From positions 1 to 64,000 of the forward strand of contig NZ_DAOKZA010000018.1 of NCBI RefSeq assembly GCF_035325925.1: a stretch of 64,000 nt of DNA, read 5' to 3'. The position numbers and the translations under genes are program-made. A model generated the notes under the pieces. That model was not told the DNA's origin, searched no databases, and saw only the letters and a program-made list of their open reading frames with translations. Source of the DNA: Calidifontimicrobium sp035325925. Its GTDB lineage: Bacteria > Pseudomonadota > Gammaproteobacteria > Burkholderiales > Burkholderiaceae_C. Below, in pieces: positions 34,705-44,700 of this stretch (positions are counted from its first letter, which is position 1; every line of letters begins with the position of its first letter).

Positions 34705-35957
34705 ACGCGTCGACCGCCCCCGCGACGCCGACCGCATCGTCGCCGCACCGGCCGCCCACGTGGCTGCCGATCGCTGCGGCGTGGACCCTGTACCTGCCCG
34801 TGGGACTGCAGTACACGGCCTACCTCGGCCTCGCGCTGGCGTCGATCGCCGCGCTGTCGCGCGCCGGCCGGCTGGCGCAGCTGCGCCAGCCGCTGTTCCT
34901 CGCGCTGCTGGCCTTCTGGTGCTGGCTGGCAGCGTCGGCGGCGTGGACGGAGGCGCCGGCGCCCGCAGTGGTGCGCCAGCTGTGGGTCTACGCGCTGCCG
35001 CTCGCGCTGGTGCCGATCGCGCTGGCCTGCGCCGCCGGCGACGCGTCGCGGGCGCTGCGCCACTTCGTCGCCGCGTCGACGCTGGTCGCCGCGGTGATCG
35101 CCGTGGCGGCCACCGGCTGGCTCGGCACCTGGGGGTCGCTGCTGCCGCCGCTGCAGGTGCGCGGCAACCAGCGCATCGCGATGTCGCTGCTGCTGGCGCT
35201 GGGCGCGGGGTTCGCGGTGCTGTTCGCGATCGACGCCGCGTCGCCGCGGGCCCGCACCGCATGGGCGGCGTGTGCGCTGGTGTGCATGGCCGGCCTGGCG
35301 CTGCAGGACCGGCGCAGCGGCATGCTGGTGCTGCCGCTGCTGCTGGTGCTGCTGGCATTGGCGAAGGCGCGCACGTGGCCCGGTCGCGCCGGCACGGTCG
35401 GCGTCGTCGCGCTGGCCACCGCCGTCGCCTGGGTGCCGCTGGACGGCGTGCAGCAGCGTTTCGCCGAGGGTTTCACCGAACTGCGCGAGTACCGCGCCGC
35501 CGACGACGTCGCCACCAGCTGGGGCATGCGCGTGCGCATGGCCGAGGTGACGCTGCAGATGGTGCGCGAGCGTCCTGTGGCCGGCTTCGGCGTCGGTGCC
35601 TGGCTGCCCGAATGGCGGCAGCGCGTCTCGGGCGGCCTGCTCGAGCGGCAGACGACGCCGCATAACGAGTACCTGCTGGTGGCGGCGCAGTCGGGGGCGG
35701 TCGGGCTGGCGCTGCTGGTCGCGGCGATCGCCGTCGCGCTGCGCGTGCTGTGGCGTTGCGGCGCGCGCGCCGTCGCGGCGCAGATGGTGCTGGCCACGCT
35801 GGTCGTCGCGGGGCTGTTCCACGTCGTGCTGCGCGACGCCAAGTTCGCGCTGCCGTTGCTGGTGCTGGGCGCGCTGACGGGGGCGGTGGCGGTGCGTGGC
35901 GGTGCGTGGCGCGGCGCGCGTGCGCCGCGTCAGGACACCAGCCCTCGCCCGCAGTAG
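34701..35957 (+). CDS. O-antigen ligase/polymerase-like membrane protein
   Basis: This hydrophobic protein of about 418 residues has roughly 10-12 membrane segments and the Wzy_C/WaaL domain. A large loop contains QVRGNQRIAMSL, and TTPHNEYLLVAAQSG carries the conserved histidine. In ABC-exporter systems a ligase attaches finished O-chains to lipid A-core. A GGAGG site (34691-34695) sits 5 bp before CTG 34701, which overlaps the upstream stop (CTGA), so CTG is the best-placed start; GTG 34671 is the conventional alternative. Its 3' end overlaps the opposite-strand gene by 28 bp. Confidence 0.85.
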   Translation: MNASTAPATPTASSPHRPPTWLPIAAAWTLYLPVGLQYTAYLGLALASIAALSRAGRLAQLRQPLFLALLAFWCWLAASAAWTEAPAPAVVRQLWVYALPLALVPIALACAAGDASRALRHFVAASTLVAAVIAVAATGWLGTWGSLLPPLQVRGNQRIAMSLLLALGAGFAVLFAIDAASPRARTAWAACALVCMAGLALQDRRSGMLVLPLLLVLLALAKARTWPGRAGTVGVVALATAVAWVPLDGVQQRFAEGFTELREYRAADDVATSWGMRVRMAEVTLQMVRERPVAGFGVGAWLPEWRQRVSGGLLERQTTPHNEYLLVAAQSGAVGLALLVAAIAVALRVLWRCGARAVAAQMVLATLVVAGLFHVVLRDAKFALPLLVLGALTGAVAVRGGAWRGARAPRQDTSPRPQ

Positions 35958-38900
35958 TAGTCGTCGAGCACGATCGCGCTCAGCACGTCCTGCTCGGCCG
36001 GCGTCCGGCCCTCGACGATCGCGTCGAACAGGCGGCTGGCCAGCGCCACCGGCACCGTGAAGCCGGGCCACAACGAGCGCCGCAACGCCATCGCGTCGGT
36101 GACGAAGTCGTCGACGCCCTGCCGCAGCTCGGCACGCAGCTGCCGCGACCGCGGGTCGATCGTCGTGTCGGACCGGAGCCGGGCTCGCGGCTGCGGCGCG
36201 CCCTCCTCTACGACCATCTCGTAGCGGATCACCTGCTCCTCGTCGCTGCTGAGCATCTTCTCGAGGTCGAAGCTGCGGCCGTACAGCAGCGGCTGCGGGG
36301 CGCCGGGCGGCACGCCGTCGGCATAACAGCCCAGCGCGGTGGCGCCGCGGAAGACCTCGGGGTCCTTGCAGGTCGAGTTGGCGATCATGTAGTAGCCATG
36401 GATCCTGCGCCCGAGCAGCCGGATCAGCCGCGACTGGATGGTGCCCGAGTAGCCGACGTCGACCACCGCGCACTCGTCGTCGCCGTCGAGCCCCATCGCG
36501 TGCAGATAGGCCATCAGCGCGGGCTTCTCGCGCGCCCCCGCTTCGACGATCCGCGGATGCAGGTGGTCGAGCACGGGGCGCACGGCCTCGATGTTGCCGT
36601 CGAGGATCTCCACCGGGCGCCCCTGGCGCCACAGCCCGCGCTCGGCCAGTTGCTGCCAGTCGCCGTCGTCCAGCGCCAGGCCGTACCGCTCGCGCAGGAA
36701 GATCGACAGCTCGTTGGGATAGAACCGCGCACGCGCCAGCTCGTAGACGTCTTCGATCGACTCGATCATCGGCACCGTCACCGCGCGCCTGGACAGCACG
36801 AGGTAGCTGGCCGGCGGGCCTTCCCCGGTGGCGTCGCGCCAGCGGTCGTAGACCACGTGCAGCAGCGCGCCCTCGCGCGACAGGAAGTGCAGTCGCGCGA
36901 TACCCCGCGCCTGGGCCTCGCGCGCCAGCCAGCCCGCGAAGGCCAGCGCCAGCGGGCCGACGACCTGGTAGCCGACGTCGCGTGCTGTCGGTGCGAAGTC
37001 GGCGGGCCGCGCCTGGACCCCGAACAGCGCCGAGAACGAACGCCGCACGAGCAGGCCCAGGCAGGCGCTGGCGTCGAGATCGACGCCGGCCTGCGCGTCG
37101 TCGACCAGCGCCGACCAGCGCGGCATGGCGCGCGCCTGCTCGACCGCGCGGATCACGTGCCAGTGGCGCATGCCCATGTCGCAAGGGATCTGGAAGTCCG
37201 AACGCTCGTTGTCGCCGACCATCGCCACCTGATCGATCGCCAGCCCCTCGGTCTGCAGGATGTGCCGGTAGAGCTCGCCGCTGTCCTTGCGCAGCCCGAC
37301 GTCGCTCGACACGTAGCACCGGTGCCAGCCGCCGACGCCGCAGTGGCGCAGCATGGCCTCGACCACCGTCGCGGGAAGGAACGTGTCGCTGGCCAGCAGC
37401 ACGCGTCGGCCCGAGCGGGCGACCGCGTCGAGAAGCGCCACGGCGTCGGTGCGCACCTGCACCGAGGCGGTTTCGACCTCGACTTCGAGCTCGTGAAGCC
37501 GCGCCAGGTGAGGCGTGATGGCGCCACCGCGCCCCTGCCACGCACGGTAGATGTCCTCGAGCCCGACGTCGCGGCCGGCACGCTCGCGCGCCTCGCTCTC
37601 GACGTCGGCGCGCTGCTCGAGGTAGAGCCGGCCGGCCTCGCCGCCGATGCGCCGGGCGACGATCGCCTTGACGTGCTCCGGGTCGAGCAGCGGGCGCACC
37701 AGCAGCGTGTCGAACACGTCGAAGATCACCGCGCGCACCTCGGGTGCGGTGAGCTGCGCGACCACGCCGTCGATGGTCTGTCCCAAGAACTGGTCGAAGC
37801 GCCAGCGCGACCAGCTCGGGTGGCGGTCGTCGCTGAGCACCGCGTGGCCGAAGCCGGCCGCGCGTGGTACCAGCCCGAGCAGCCGCTCGAGGGCATGCGC
37901 CAGCGTGCCGTCGGTCTGACCGGCTTCGACGGGGAAGTCGTCGAGGGTGATGCCGGCGTCGAACAACGGCCGCAGCGCCTCGGTGCGCGCCCAGAACATC
38001 GAGCCGACCGGGAAGTCGAAGTACCCCTTGGGCGGTTCGATGCCGAGGCGGCGGCACCAGTGTTCGCCGAGGCCCCGGTTGGCCAGCCAGCTGTGCGCCT
38101 GGTAGGGCACGTCCACATAGGTCTGCGGGTAGACCAGGCCGACGCCCGGCGTCGTCAGCAGCGTGAAGATGCGGCGCACGCGGTCGGGCGAGCCGAACAG
38201 CCCCTGCACCAGGTACTCGCGCCAGCCCAGCGTGCTGCCGCGGTTGTAGAGCGACTTCTTCGTGTGGATGTGGGCGACGAAGTCGTGATCGGCCAGCTCG
38301 CGGCCGAAGCGGCACAGCATCGGCGCCATGTCGCGCCCGCGGTTGGGCACCACCTCGACCACCAGCGACACCAGCCGCGGCAGCTGGCGCAGGCGCTCGC
38401 TGCACTGCGCCTGTACCTTCGGGTCGGACACCGACACGAACAGCGAGAAGGCGAACGGCATCTGCGCCAGTTGCCCGAGGAACTCGTCGATCAGGTCGGC
38501 GTAGAAGACGTGGGCGTGGACGGCGATGCGGCCGGGCGTCGACGCGTCGAACGGCGCCACGCGGTCCAGGTCGACCAGGCTGCCCTGGCCGGCGGCCGGT
38601 GCCGCGCCCCCGCCGGCGCGGCGCGAGCGCCAGCGCTCGTAGTGGCCGACGCCGCGGAATAGCGGCCCCGCGCCGCGGTAGGCCAGCTCGACCAGCGGCC
38701 CGCGCAGCGCCTGCGGCAGCCGCCGGTAGACGCCCCGCGCCCAGGCGTGGCCATGGTGGCGCAGTCCGGCCATCGCGCCGGCGCGGTCGCCGCGCGCCAG
38801 CCTGGCCGCGAAGCGCAGCGGGCGCGTGAGCCTCCAGGACGTCGAGCGGTACAGCGCGGCAAGCTCGTGCCGCGCCGCGCCGAGCTGCTGCAGCTGGGTC

Positions 38901-40474
38901 TCGATGACGGCCTCGCGCGCCGCCAGTTGCGCGTCCCGGCGTGCGATGTCGGCGTCGCGTTCGGCCACGGTCTGCGACAGCGCGGCAATCGTGTCGTCGC
39001 GCTGCACGACCGTCGCCTCCACCTCGGCCAGCCGGGCATTGCGCTCGCGGCGCACGGCCTGCTGGATCTCGACTTCGTGGCGCAGCCGCGCCGCGCAGCG
39101 TTCCAGCTGCGCGAACCGCGGCGCGACGCCGGTGGCCCAGGTGGCCAGCGCCGCGGCGTTCTCGGCGGCCGGCGCGACGTCGGCTAAAGGCGCCTGCGGC
39201 GGACACAGCACGTCGTAGTCGGCCACCATGGCGGCCGTCGAACGCGGCTCGATCGCGGCCACCGCCTCGCGCACGCGCGCCAGGGCCGGGCGGTCGTCGG
39301 CGATCTGGCGCAGCCGGGTCACCAGCGCGTCCGCATTTGGGGCGAACAGGAACCCGGTCTCGCCGTCGACGATGCGCTCGGCGAAGCTGCCGAGTGCGGT
39401 CGCCACCGGCACGATGCCCAGCAGGGTGAGCTCGGTGAGCGCATAGCCGAAGGTCTCGGCGCACACGCTGGCCAGCAGGCCGACGTCAGGCTGCAGCTGC
39501 GCCACGTGGCGCGGCAGATCGGCCAGCTCGTACTCGGCACGGACCGTGGCGCCGGGCAGATCTTCGAAGAAGCGCCCGAGGGGTCCGCAGCCGAGGAACT
39601 GCAGGTCGGCGAACTCGCTCAAGCGGTGCCGGGCCTGGAACAGCAGGTCCATCCCCTTGACCGAGCTGAGAGAACCCAGCACCAGCACGCGCAGCCGTTC
39701 GGCGGGCTGCGGCGCGGCCGATCGCGCGGCCGGCCAGCCGGCATAGCCGTGCGCGATCACCTCGAACCGCGTGTGCGGCGCGATCTTCACCAGCCGCTTC
39801 ACCTGCTCGCGCGCCGCGTGCGAGGGGCTGACGAGGGTGATCGGCGGCGCGCTCGCCAGCGCCTGCGGCAATGCCGCATCACCCGACGCCGCGGCGTCGC
39901 GGTCGGCGCCCGGCCCGGCCCCGCGGGCATCGAGCAGCTCGAGGAAGCGCCGCCGGACCGCGATCCGGTCGGCGACGGCGAAACCCGACAGGGGATTGAA
40001 ACCCGGCTCGTTGTGCTGCGCGCACTCGGCCAGCCGGGCGTCGTCGCAGCTCGTGCACACGCCGCCGAAGTGCGCGTTGATCGCCGGGCAGGCCGGGAAG
40101 TAGTCGTGCACGACCAGCAGCGTCGGCAGCGCCGTGTCGAGCGCGTCCAGGCTGTGGCCGATCAGCGACGAAACGATCACCCGACCGACCCCGCAGGCGG
40201 CCACCACCTCGTGCAGCGCGGCGCGGTACTCGTCGTGCGCGGTGGCCGTCACCGCGATCGGCCGATCGAACACCCACAGGCGCAGCGGACGCGCGAGATC
40301 GGCGGCATCGAACAGCACCAGCCCGCGCCCGAAGTGGCCCTCGAGATGGAACGCCTTGAGCACGTAGCTGCGGCTGCCTTCGTCGGCCTGGCAGAAGTCG
40401 CGCCACCAGCGTTCGACGCCGCCGCCGAGGTCGTGGACGATGTGCAGGGTGACGGGTCGGGCCGCGTCGGGCAT
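35930..40474 (-). CDS. Giant multidomain GT4 - coiled coil - RgpF - HAD (COG5610-like) protein
   Basis: This is a single 1514-residue frame. Residues 1-430 are a GT4 glycosyltransferase (HIVHDLGGGVERWW; GSLSSVKGMDLLFQ near 263; ETFGYALTELTLLG near 340). Residues about 455-530 form a coiled coil, followed by the linker motif LYRSTSWRLTRPLRFAARL. Residues about 640-900 resemble rhamnan synthesis protein RgpF (AVHAHVFYADLIDEFL, NRGRDMAPML, HIHTKKSLYN). Residues 910-1514 are a HAD-like hydrolase with a long C-terminal domain. The HAD motif I reads FDVFDTLL, with Phe in place of the second Asp. It is divergent from the methyltransferase gene and probably builds the exported chain. RgpF-like parts suggest rhamnose. 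Confidence 0.85.
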   Translation of the reverse strand: MPDAARPVTLHIVHDLGGGVERWWRDFCQADEGSRSYVLKAFHLEGHFGRGLVLFDAADLARPLRLWVFDRPIAVTATAHDEYRAALHEVVAACGVGRVIVSSLIGHSLDALDTALPTLLVVHDYFPACPAINAHFGGVCTSCDDARLAECAQHNEPGFNPLSGFAVADRIAVRRRFLELLDARGAGPGADRDAAASGDAALPQALASAPPITLVSPSHAAREQVKRLVKIAPHTRFEVIAHGYAGWPAARSAAPQPAERLRVLVLGSLSSVKGMDLLFQARHRLSEFADLQFLGCGPLGRFFEDLPGATVRAEYELADLPRHVAQLQPDVGLLASVCAETFGYALTELTLLGIVPVATALGSFAERIVDGETGFLFAPNADALVTRLRQIADDRPALARVREAVAAIEPRSTAAMVADYDVLCPPQAPLADVAPAAENAAALATWATGVAPRFAQLERCAARLRHEVEIQQAVRRERNARLAEVEATVVQRDDTIAALSQTVAERDADIARRDAQLAAREAVIETQLQQLGAARHELAALYRSTSWRLTRPLRFAARLARGDRAGAMAGLRHHGHAWARGVYRRLPQALRGPLVELAYRGAGPLFRGVGHYERWRSRRAGGGAAPAAGQGSLVDLDRVAPFDASTPGRIAVHAHVFYADLIDEFLGQLAQMPFAFSLFVSVSDPKVQAQCSERLRQLPRLVSLVVEVVPNRGRDMAPMLCRFGRELADHDFVAHIHTKKSLYNRGSTLGWREYLVQGLFGSPDRVRRIFTLLTTPGVGLVYPQTYVDVPYQAHSWLANRGLGEHWCRRLGIEPPKGYFDFPVGSMFWARTEALRPLFDAGITLDDFPVEAGQTDGTLAHALERLLGLVPRAAGFGHAVLSDDRHPSWSRWRFDQFLGQTIDGVVAQLTAPEVRAVIFDVFDTLLVRPLLDPEHVKAIVARRIGGEAGRLYLEQRADVESEARERAGRDVGLEDIYRAWQGRGGAITPHLARLHELEVEVETASVQVRTDAVALLDAVARSGRRVLLASDTFLPATVVEAMLRHCGVGGWHRCYVSSDVGLRKDSGELYRHILQTEGLAIDQVAMVGDNERSDFQIPCDMGMRHWHVIRAVEQARAMPRWSALVDDAQAGVDLDASACLGLLVRRSFSALFGVQARPADFAPTARDVGYQVVGPLALAFAGWLAREAQARGIARLHFLSREGALLHVVYDRWRDATGEGPPASYLVLSRRAVTVPMIESIEDVYELARARFYPNELSIFLRERYGLALDDGDWQQLAERGLWRQGRPVEILDGNIEAVRPVLDHLHPRIVEAGAREKPALMAYLHAMGLDGDDECAVVDVGYSGTIQSRLIRLLGRRIHGYYMIANSTCKDPEVFRGATALGCYADGVPPGAPQPLLYGRSFDLEKMLSSDEEQVIRYEMVVEEGAPQPRARLRSDTTIDPRSRQLRAELRQGVDDFVTDAMALRRSLWPGFTVPVALASRLFDAIVEGRTPAEQDVLSAIVLDDYYCGRGLVS

Positions 40475-40589
40475 GGCGGGTGCGGATGGGGGTCGGGGCA
40501 GGCGGACCCGGGATTCTGGCCTACGCCATCGGCTACAGTGCGCAGCGGCTCGCCGCGCCCACCGGGCGCGGCGGCCCCGCCTGCGCAGC

Positions 40590-41579
40590 ATGACCACTCA
40601 CCCGCCTGCCCCCACGCCGACCGGCACGGCCATCGACGCCCGTGCCGGCGCGCTCGGCGGCGCCAGCGGCGTCAGGCTGCCGTCGCCGTGGATCGCGCGC
40701 TTCGACGGCGAGGCCGGCTTCGCGGCCGCGATGACCGCGGCGCAGGGGCTGCTCGCCACCGTCGGCGGCATCGACGACCAGATCGTGGCCTGCCGCCACC
40801 CGCGCGACTACACCGCGTACTGCCAGAGCTGCGCGACGTTCACGACGATGCGCATCGACTGGCGCCACGCGGGGACGACGCCCGACGGCTCGGTGCATCC
40901 GGCGTGGACCGAGACCAGCGTGTGCACCGCCTGCGGGCTCAACAGCCGCATGCGCGCCCTGCTGGGCTTCGTGCTGGCGCACGGTGACTACCGCCGCGAC
41001 GCGCGCTGTTACCTGGCCGAACGCGTGACGCCTTCGTACCCGGCGTTCGGCCGTCACTTCGAGCATCTGACCGGCAGCGAGTACCTCGGGCGCGATCGCC
41101 GGCCGGGCGAACGGGTGCACCTGCCCGCGTTCGACGCCGAGGTGCGCCACGAGGACCTGACCGGGCTGTCGTTCGCCGACGCGAGCTTCGAGTGGGTGGT
41201 GACGCAGGACGTGTTCGAGCACGTGCCGGACTACCCGGCGGCCTTCGCCGAATGCGCCCGCGTTCTCGTCGCCGGCGGCCACCTGGTGTTCACGGTGCCG
41301 TTCAACAGCGGCCTGAGCCGCACCCAGGTGCGCGCCCTGGTGCACCCGGACGGCCGCATCGAACACCGGCTGCCGCCGGAGGTGCACGGCAACCCGGTCG
41401 AAGGCGGCGGCGCCCTGTGTTTCCAGAACTTCGGCTGGGACCTCGTCGACACGCTGCGCGGCGTCGGCTTCACCGATGTCGCGGCGCATGCCTACTGGGG
41501 GCCGTGGCTGGGCCATGTCGGCTTCGGCGGGCTGGTGTTCAGCGCACGCAAGGCGCCGCCGGGGCGCGCGGTCGGCTGA
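40590..41579 (+). CDS. Class I SAM methyltransferase with N-terminal cysteine-rich segment
   Basis: This 329-residue protein starts at ATG 40590. Residues about 75-120 carry a possible zinc-binding group (YCQSC and CTACGLNSRMRALL). The methyltransferase part has motif DLTGLSFADASFEWVVTQDVFEHVPDY and LVFTVPFNSG. The usual glycine-rich SAM loop is weak (EYLGRDRRPGERVHLP region). A TACAGT hexamer at 40534-40539 may be its -10. It sits in the polysaccharide locus, so sugar methylation is the likely role, inferred from context. Confidence 0.8.
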   Translation: MTTHPPAPTPTGTAIDARAGALGGASGVRLPSPWIARFDGEAGFAAAMTAAQGLLATVGGIDDQIVACRHPRDYTAYCQSCATFTTMRIDWRHAGTTPDGSVHPAWTETSVCTACGLNSRMRALLGFVLAHGDYRRDARCYLAERVTPSYPAFGRHFEHLTGSEYLGRDRRPGERVHLPAFDAEVRHEDLTGLSFADASFEWVVTQDVFEHVPDYPAAFAECARVLVAGGHLVFTVPFNSGLSRTQVRALVHPDGRIEHRLPPEVHGNPVEGGGALCFQNFGWDLVDTLRGVGFTDVAAHAYWGPWLGHVGFGGLVFSARKAPPGRAVG

Positions 41580-41781
41580 GAGCCCGTCGGCGACATGATC
41601 CTGCGGGCCCGTCTGGCAGCGGCGATGCGCGCTTCGATGCGTGGCACGCGGATCGCGCGGTCGGGGCGTGGCGTCGCCGCCGGCCGCGGCACCGGCCGCG
41701 GTCGCGACGACGCCCGCAGCGTGCGCCGCCGGATCGCGGCGTCGCACACGCCCCGGCGACCGCAGCGCTGAGCCACGCGCC

Positions 41782-44700
41782 ATGTCGACCCCGGCCGACC
41801 CTGCCCTGGCGGCGCTGTGCGACGAAGCCGCTGCGCTGTGCGCCGACCCGCGGCTGGCGACGCTGCTGCACACGCACTGGCCGGCCCTCGGCCGCGGCGG
41901 CCGGCGCGTCGGCACGCGCATCCACCCCGACGACCAGATGCTGCTGCACTCGCTGCGCCACCATCGCGACGCCGGCGCCGCCGTCAGCCAGTACTTCAAC
42001 GTCGCGCTGCAGCAGTACCACGCGGCGCGACAGATCGTCGACACGCTGTTCCCGGTCCCTTCGGGCCGCCTCGAACTGCTCGACTTCGCGTGCGGATTCG
42101 GCCGCCTGATCCGCTTCCTCGTCGCCTGCGACCGCGACGTCGAGATCACCGCCGCCGAGATCCAGCCCGACGCGCTGGCCTTCGTCGGCGACGAGTTCGG
42201 CGTCGCCACGGTGCCCTCGGCGATGGCGCCCGAGGCGTTCGACCCGGGCCGGCGCTTCGACGTCGTGTGGGTCGCGTCGCTGTTCTCGCACCTGCCCGAG
42301 GGCCTGTTCCACCGCTGGCTGTCGCGGCTGCACGCGCTGTTGACGCCGCGCGGCGTGCTGTGCTTCAGCGTGCACGACGAGGTGCTCGCGCCGCCCGGCG
42401 CGATGCCGGCCAGCGGCCTGCTGTTCAGCCCGCACAGCGAGAACGCCGGGCTCGACGCCGACGCCTACGGCACGACCTACGTCACCGAACGTTTCGTGCG
42501 CGCCGCGATCGCGCGTGGCATCGGCGCGCGCGCGCCGGTGCACCGCATCGCCAGGGCGCTGGCGCACGAGCAGGACGTCTACGTCGTCGCCGCCGACCCC
42601 GGCCGCGACCTGTCGCCGCTCGCCGGGTTCCGCCACGGGCCGTGGGGCTGGGTCGACGAGCGGCGCGTCGATGCCGGCGCGCTCGTGCTGCGCGGCTGGG
42701 CCGCGTCGCTCGACGACGGTGCGCTGCCCGCGGTGTCGATCCGCGTCGACGGCGCCGAGCACCGCTGCCCGACCGGCGGCATGCGCGCCGATGTGCGCGA
42801 CGTGTTCGGCGACGAGCGGCTCGCGGCCGCAGGCTGGGCGCTGCGCCTTGCGCTGCCCGAAGGCGGGCGCACCCCCTGGGTCGAAGTCGTTGCGCCGACG
42901 CCGCGCGGCGAGTGCGTGCTGCTGTACGCCGGCTGGCCGGGCGGACCACCGACCGCGCCTGAGACGCCGCACGTCTACCGGCGCGCCATCGACCCCGGCA
43001 CGCGATCGTCGCTGTCAGTGATCGCGGCGCTCGTCACGCCGGGCTCGCGCGTGCTCGACGTCGGCACCGGCAGCGGCGCGCTCGGCCGCCACCTGCGCGG
43101 GCAGCGCCGCTGCGAGGTCGACGGCGTCACGCTCAGCGCCGCCGAGCGCGACGTCGCGTCGCCGGCCTACGACCGCCTCGTCGTCGCCGACCTCGACGAC
43201 CCGGCCTGGGCCACGCGTTTCGCCGACCGCCGCTACGACGTGATCGTCTGTGCCGACGTGCTCGAGCACCTGCGCGAGCCGGCGCGCGTGCTGCGCGCCT
43301 GCGCCGGCCTGCTGCGCGACGGCGGCTGGCTGCTCGCCTCGGTGCCCAACGTCGCCTACGCCGGCCTCGTTGCCGAGCTCATGCACGGACGCTGGACCTA
43401 CGGCGCCGAGGGCCTGCTAGACCGCACCCACCTGCGCTTTTTCACCCGTGCGTCATTCGGGCGCCTTCTCGAAGACGAAGGCTGGCGCGTCGAGCGCGTC
43501 GAGCCGATCGATCTGACCTGGTACTACACCGAGTTCTGGACCCCTTTCGACCGCCTGCCGCCGACGGTGGCGCGCTACCTGCTCGCGCAACCCGACGCGT
43601 CGGCGTACCAGCTCGTGTTCGCGGCACGGCGCACCGAGGCGCAGGCGCGCGCGGGCGACGAGCCGCTCGCCGCCCTGGTCCCGCCGCCCGACCCGGCAGT
43701 GAGCGTGGCCGTCTACGCGTCGACGCTCGCCGTCGCACCGGCCGGCGGTGGCAGCGCGCGCGGCGTGCACGCGCTCGGCCGCGTCGGTGCGCAGCTGCAG
43801 ACGCTCGCCTTCCCGATCCCCGCCAACGCCGGCGTGCCGCCGCAGTGGCGCTGGTATCCGGCCGACCGACCCGGCTACCTGCACCTGCACGCACTGCGCG
43901 TGCGCGACCGCCACGGCGGCGTCGCCTGGGACTGGGTCGCGGCGCGCGACGGCGACCGCGCGCTGCGCGATGCCGGGCGGCAACAGATCGACCTCGGCAC
44001 GCCGGCGGCCGACGGCGCCGTGACGCTGCTGCTGCGCGGCGCCGAGCCGGGCCTCGACCTGCCTGTGCCGGTGGCGGCTCTGGCGCCGGCGGGGGCGCCG
44101 TGGACGTTCGAGGCCGTGTGCGGCTGGCCGCTGTCGGCCGACTACCTCGCATTGCTGCCCGCGGCACCCGCAGACCGCGCACCGGCCCCGCTGGCGCCGC
44201 TCACCGCCGCGGCCGTGCCGCCGCCGCGCGACCCCGTCGTCGAGGTCGTCGTGCCGGTGCACGGCCAGGTCGACCTCGTGCGCCGCTGCCTGGCCAGCGT
44301 GGTCGACGGCGGCGGCGACGTGCCGTGGCATCTGACGGTGATCGACGACGCCAGCCCCGATGCCGGGACCACCCGCTGGTTGCGCGAGTTCGCCGCCGTG
44401 CACCCCGAGACGACGGTCGTCGCGAACGCGCGCAACCTCGGCTTCGTCGCCACCGCCAACCTCGGCTTCCGACTGGCCGGGCGGCGCGACGTCGTGCTGC
44501 TCAACAGCGACACCGAAGTGCCGCCCGGCTGGCTCGACCGCCTGCGCCGCGCCGCCGTCGCCGACCCTCGCGCCGGCACCGTCACCCCGTTCTCGAACAA
44601 CGCGACGATCTGCTCGTTCCCGCGCTTCTGCGAGGACAATCCGCTGCCGCCCGGCCACACCACGGCCTCGCTCGACCGCCTGTTCGCGCAGACCCTTGCG

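Noticed and set aside
41595..41771. 58-codon open frame between the two methyltransferase genes
   Set aside because: Arg/Gly-rich, no ribosome site and no family resemblance; it looks like GC-driven noise.
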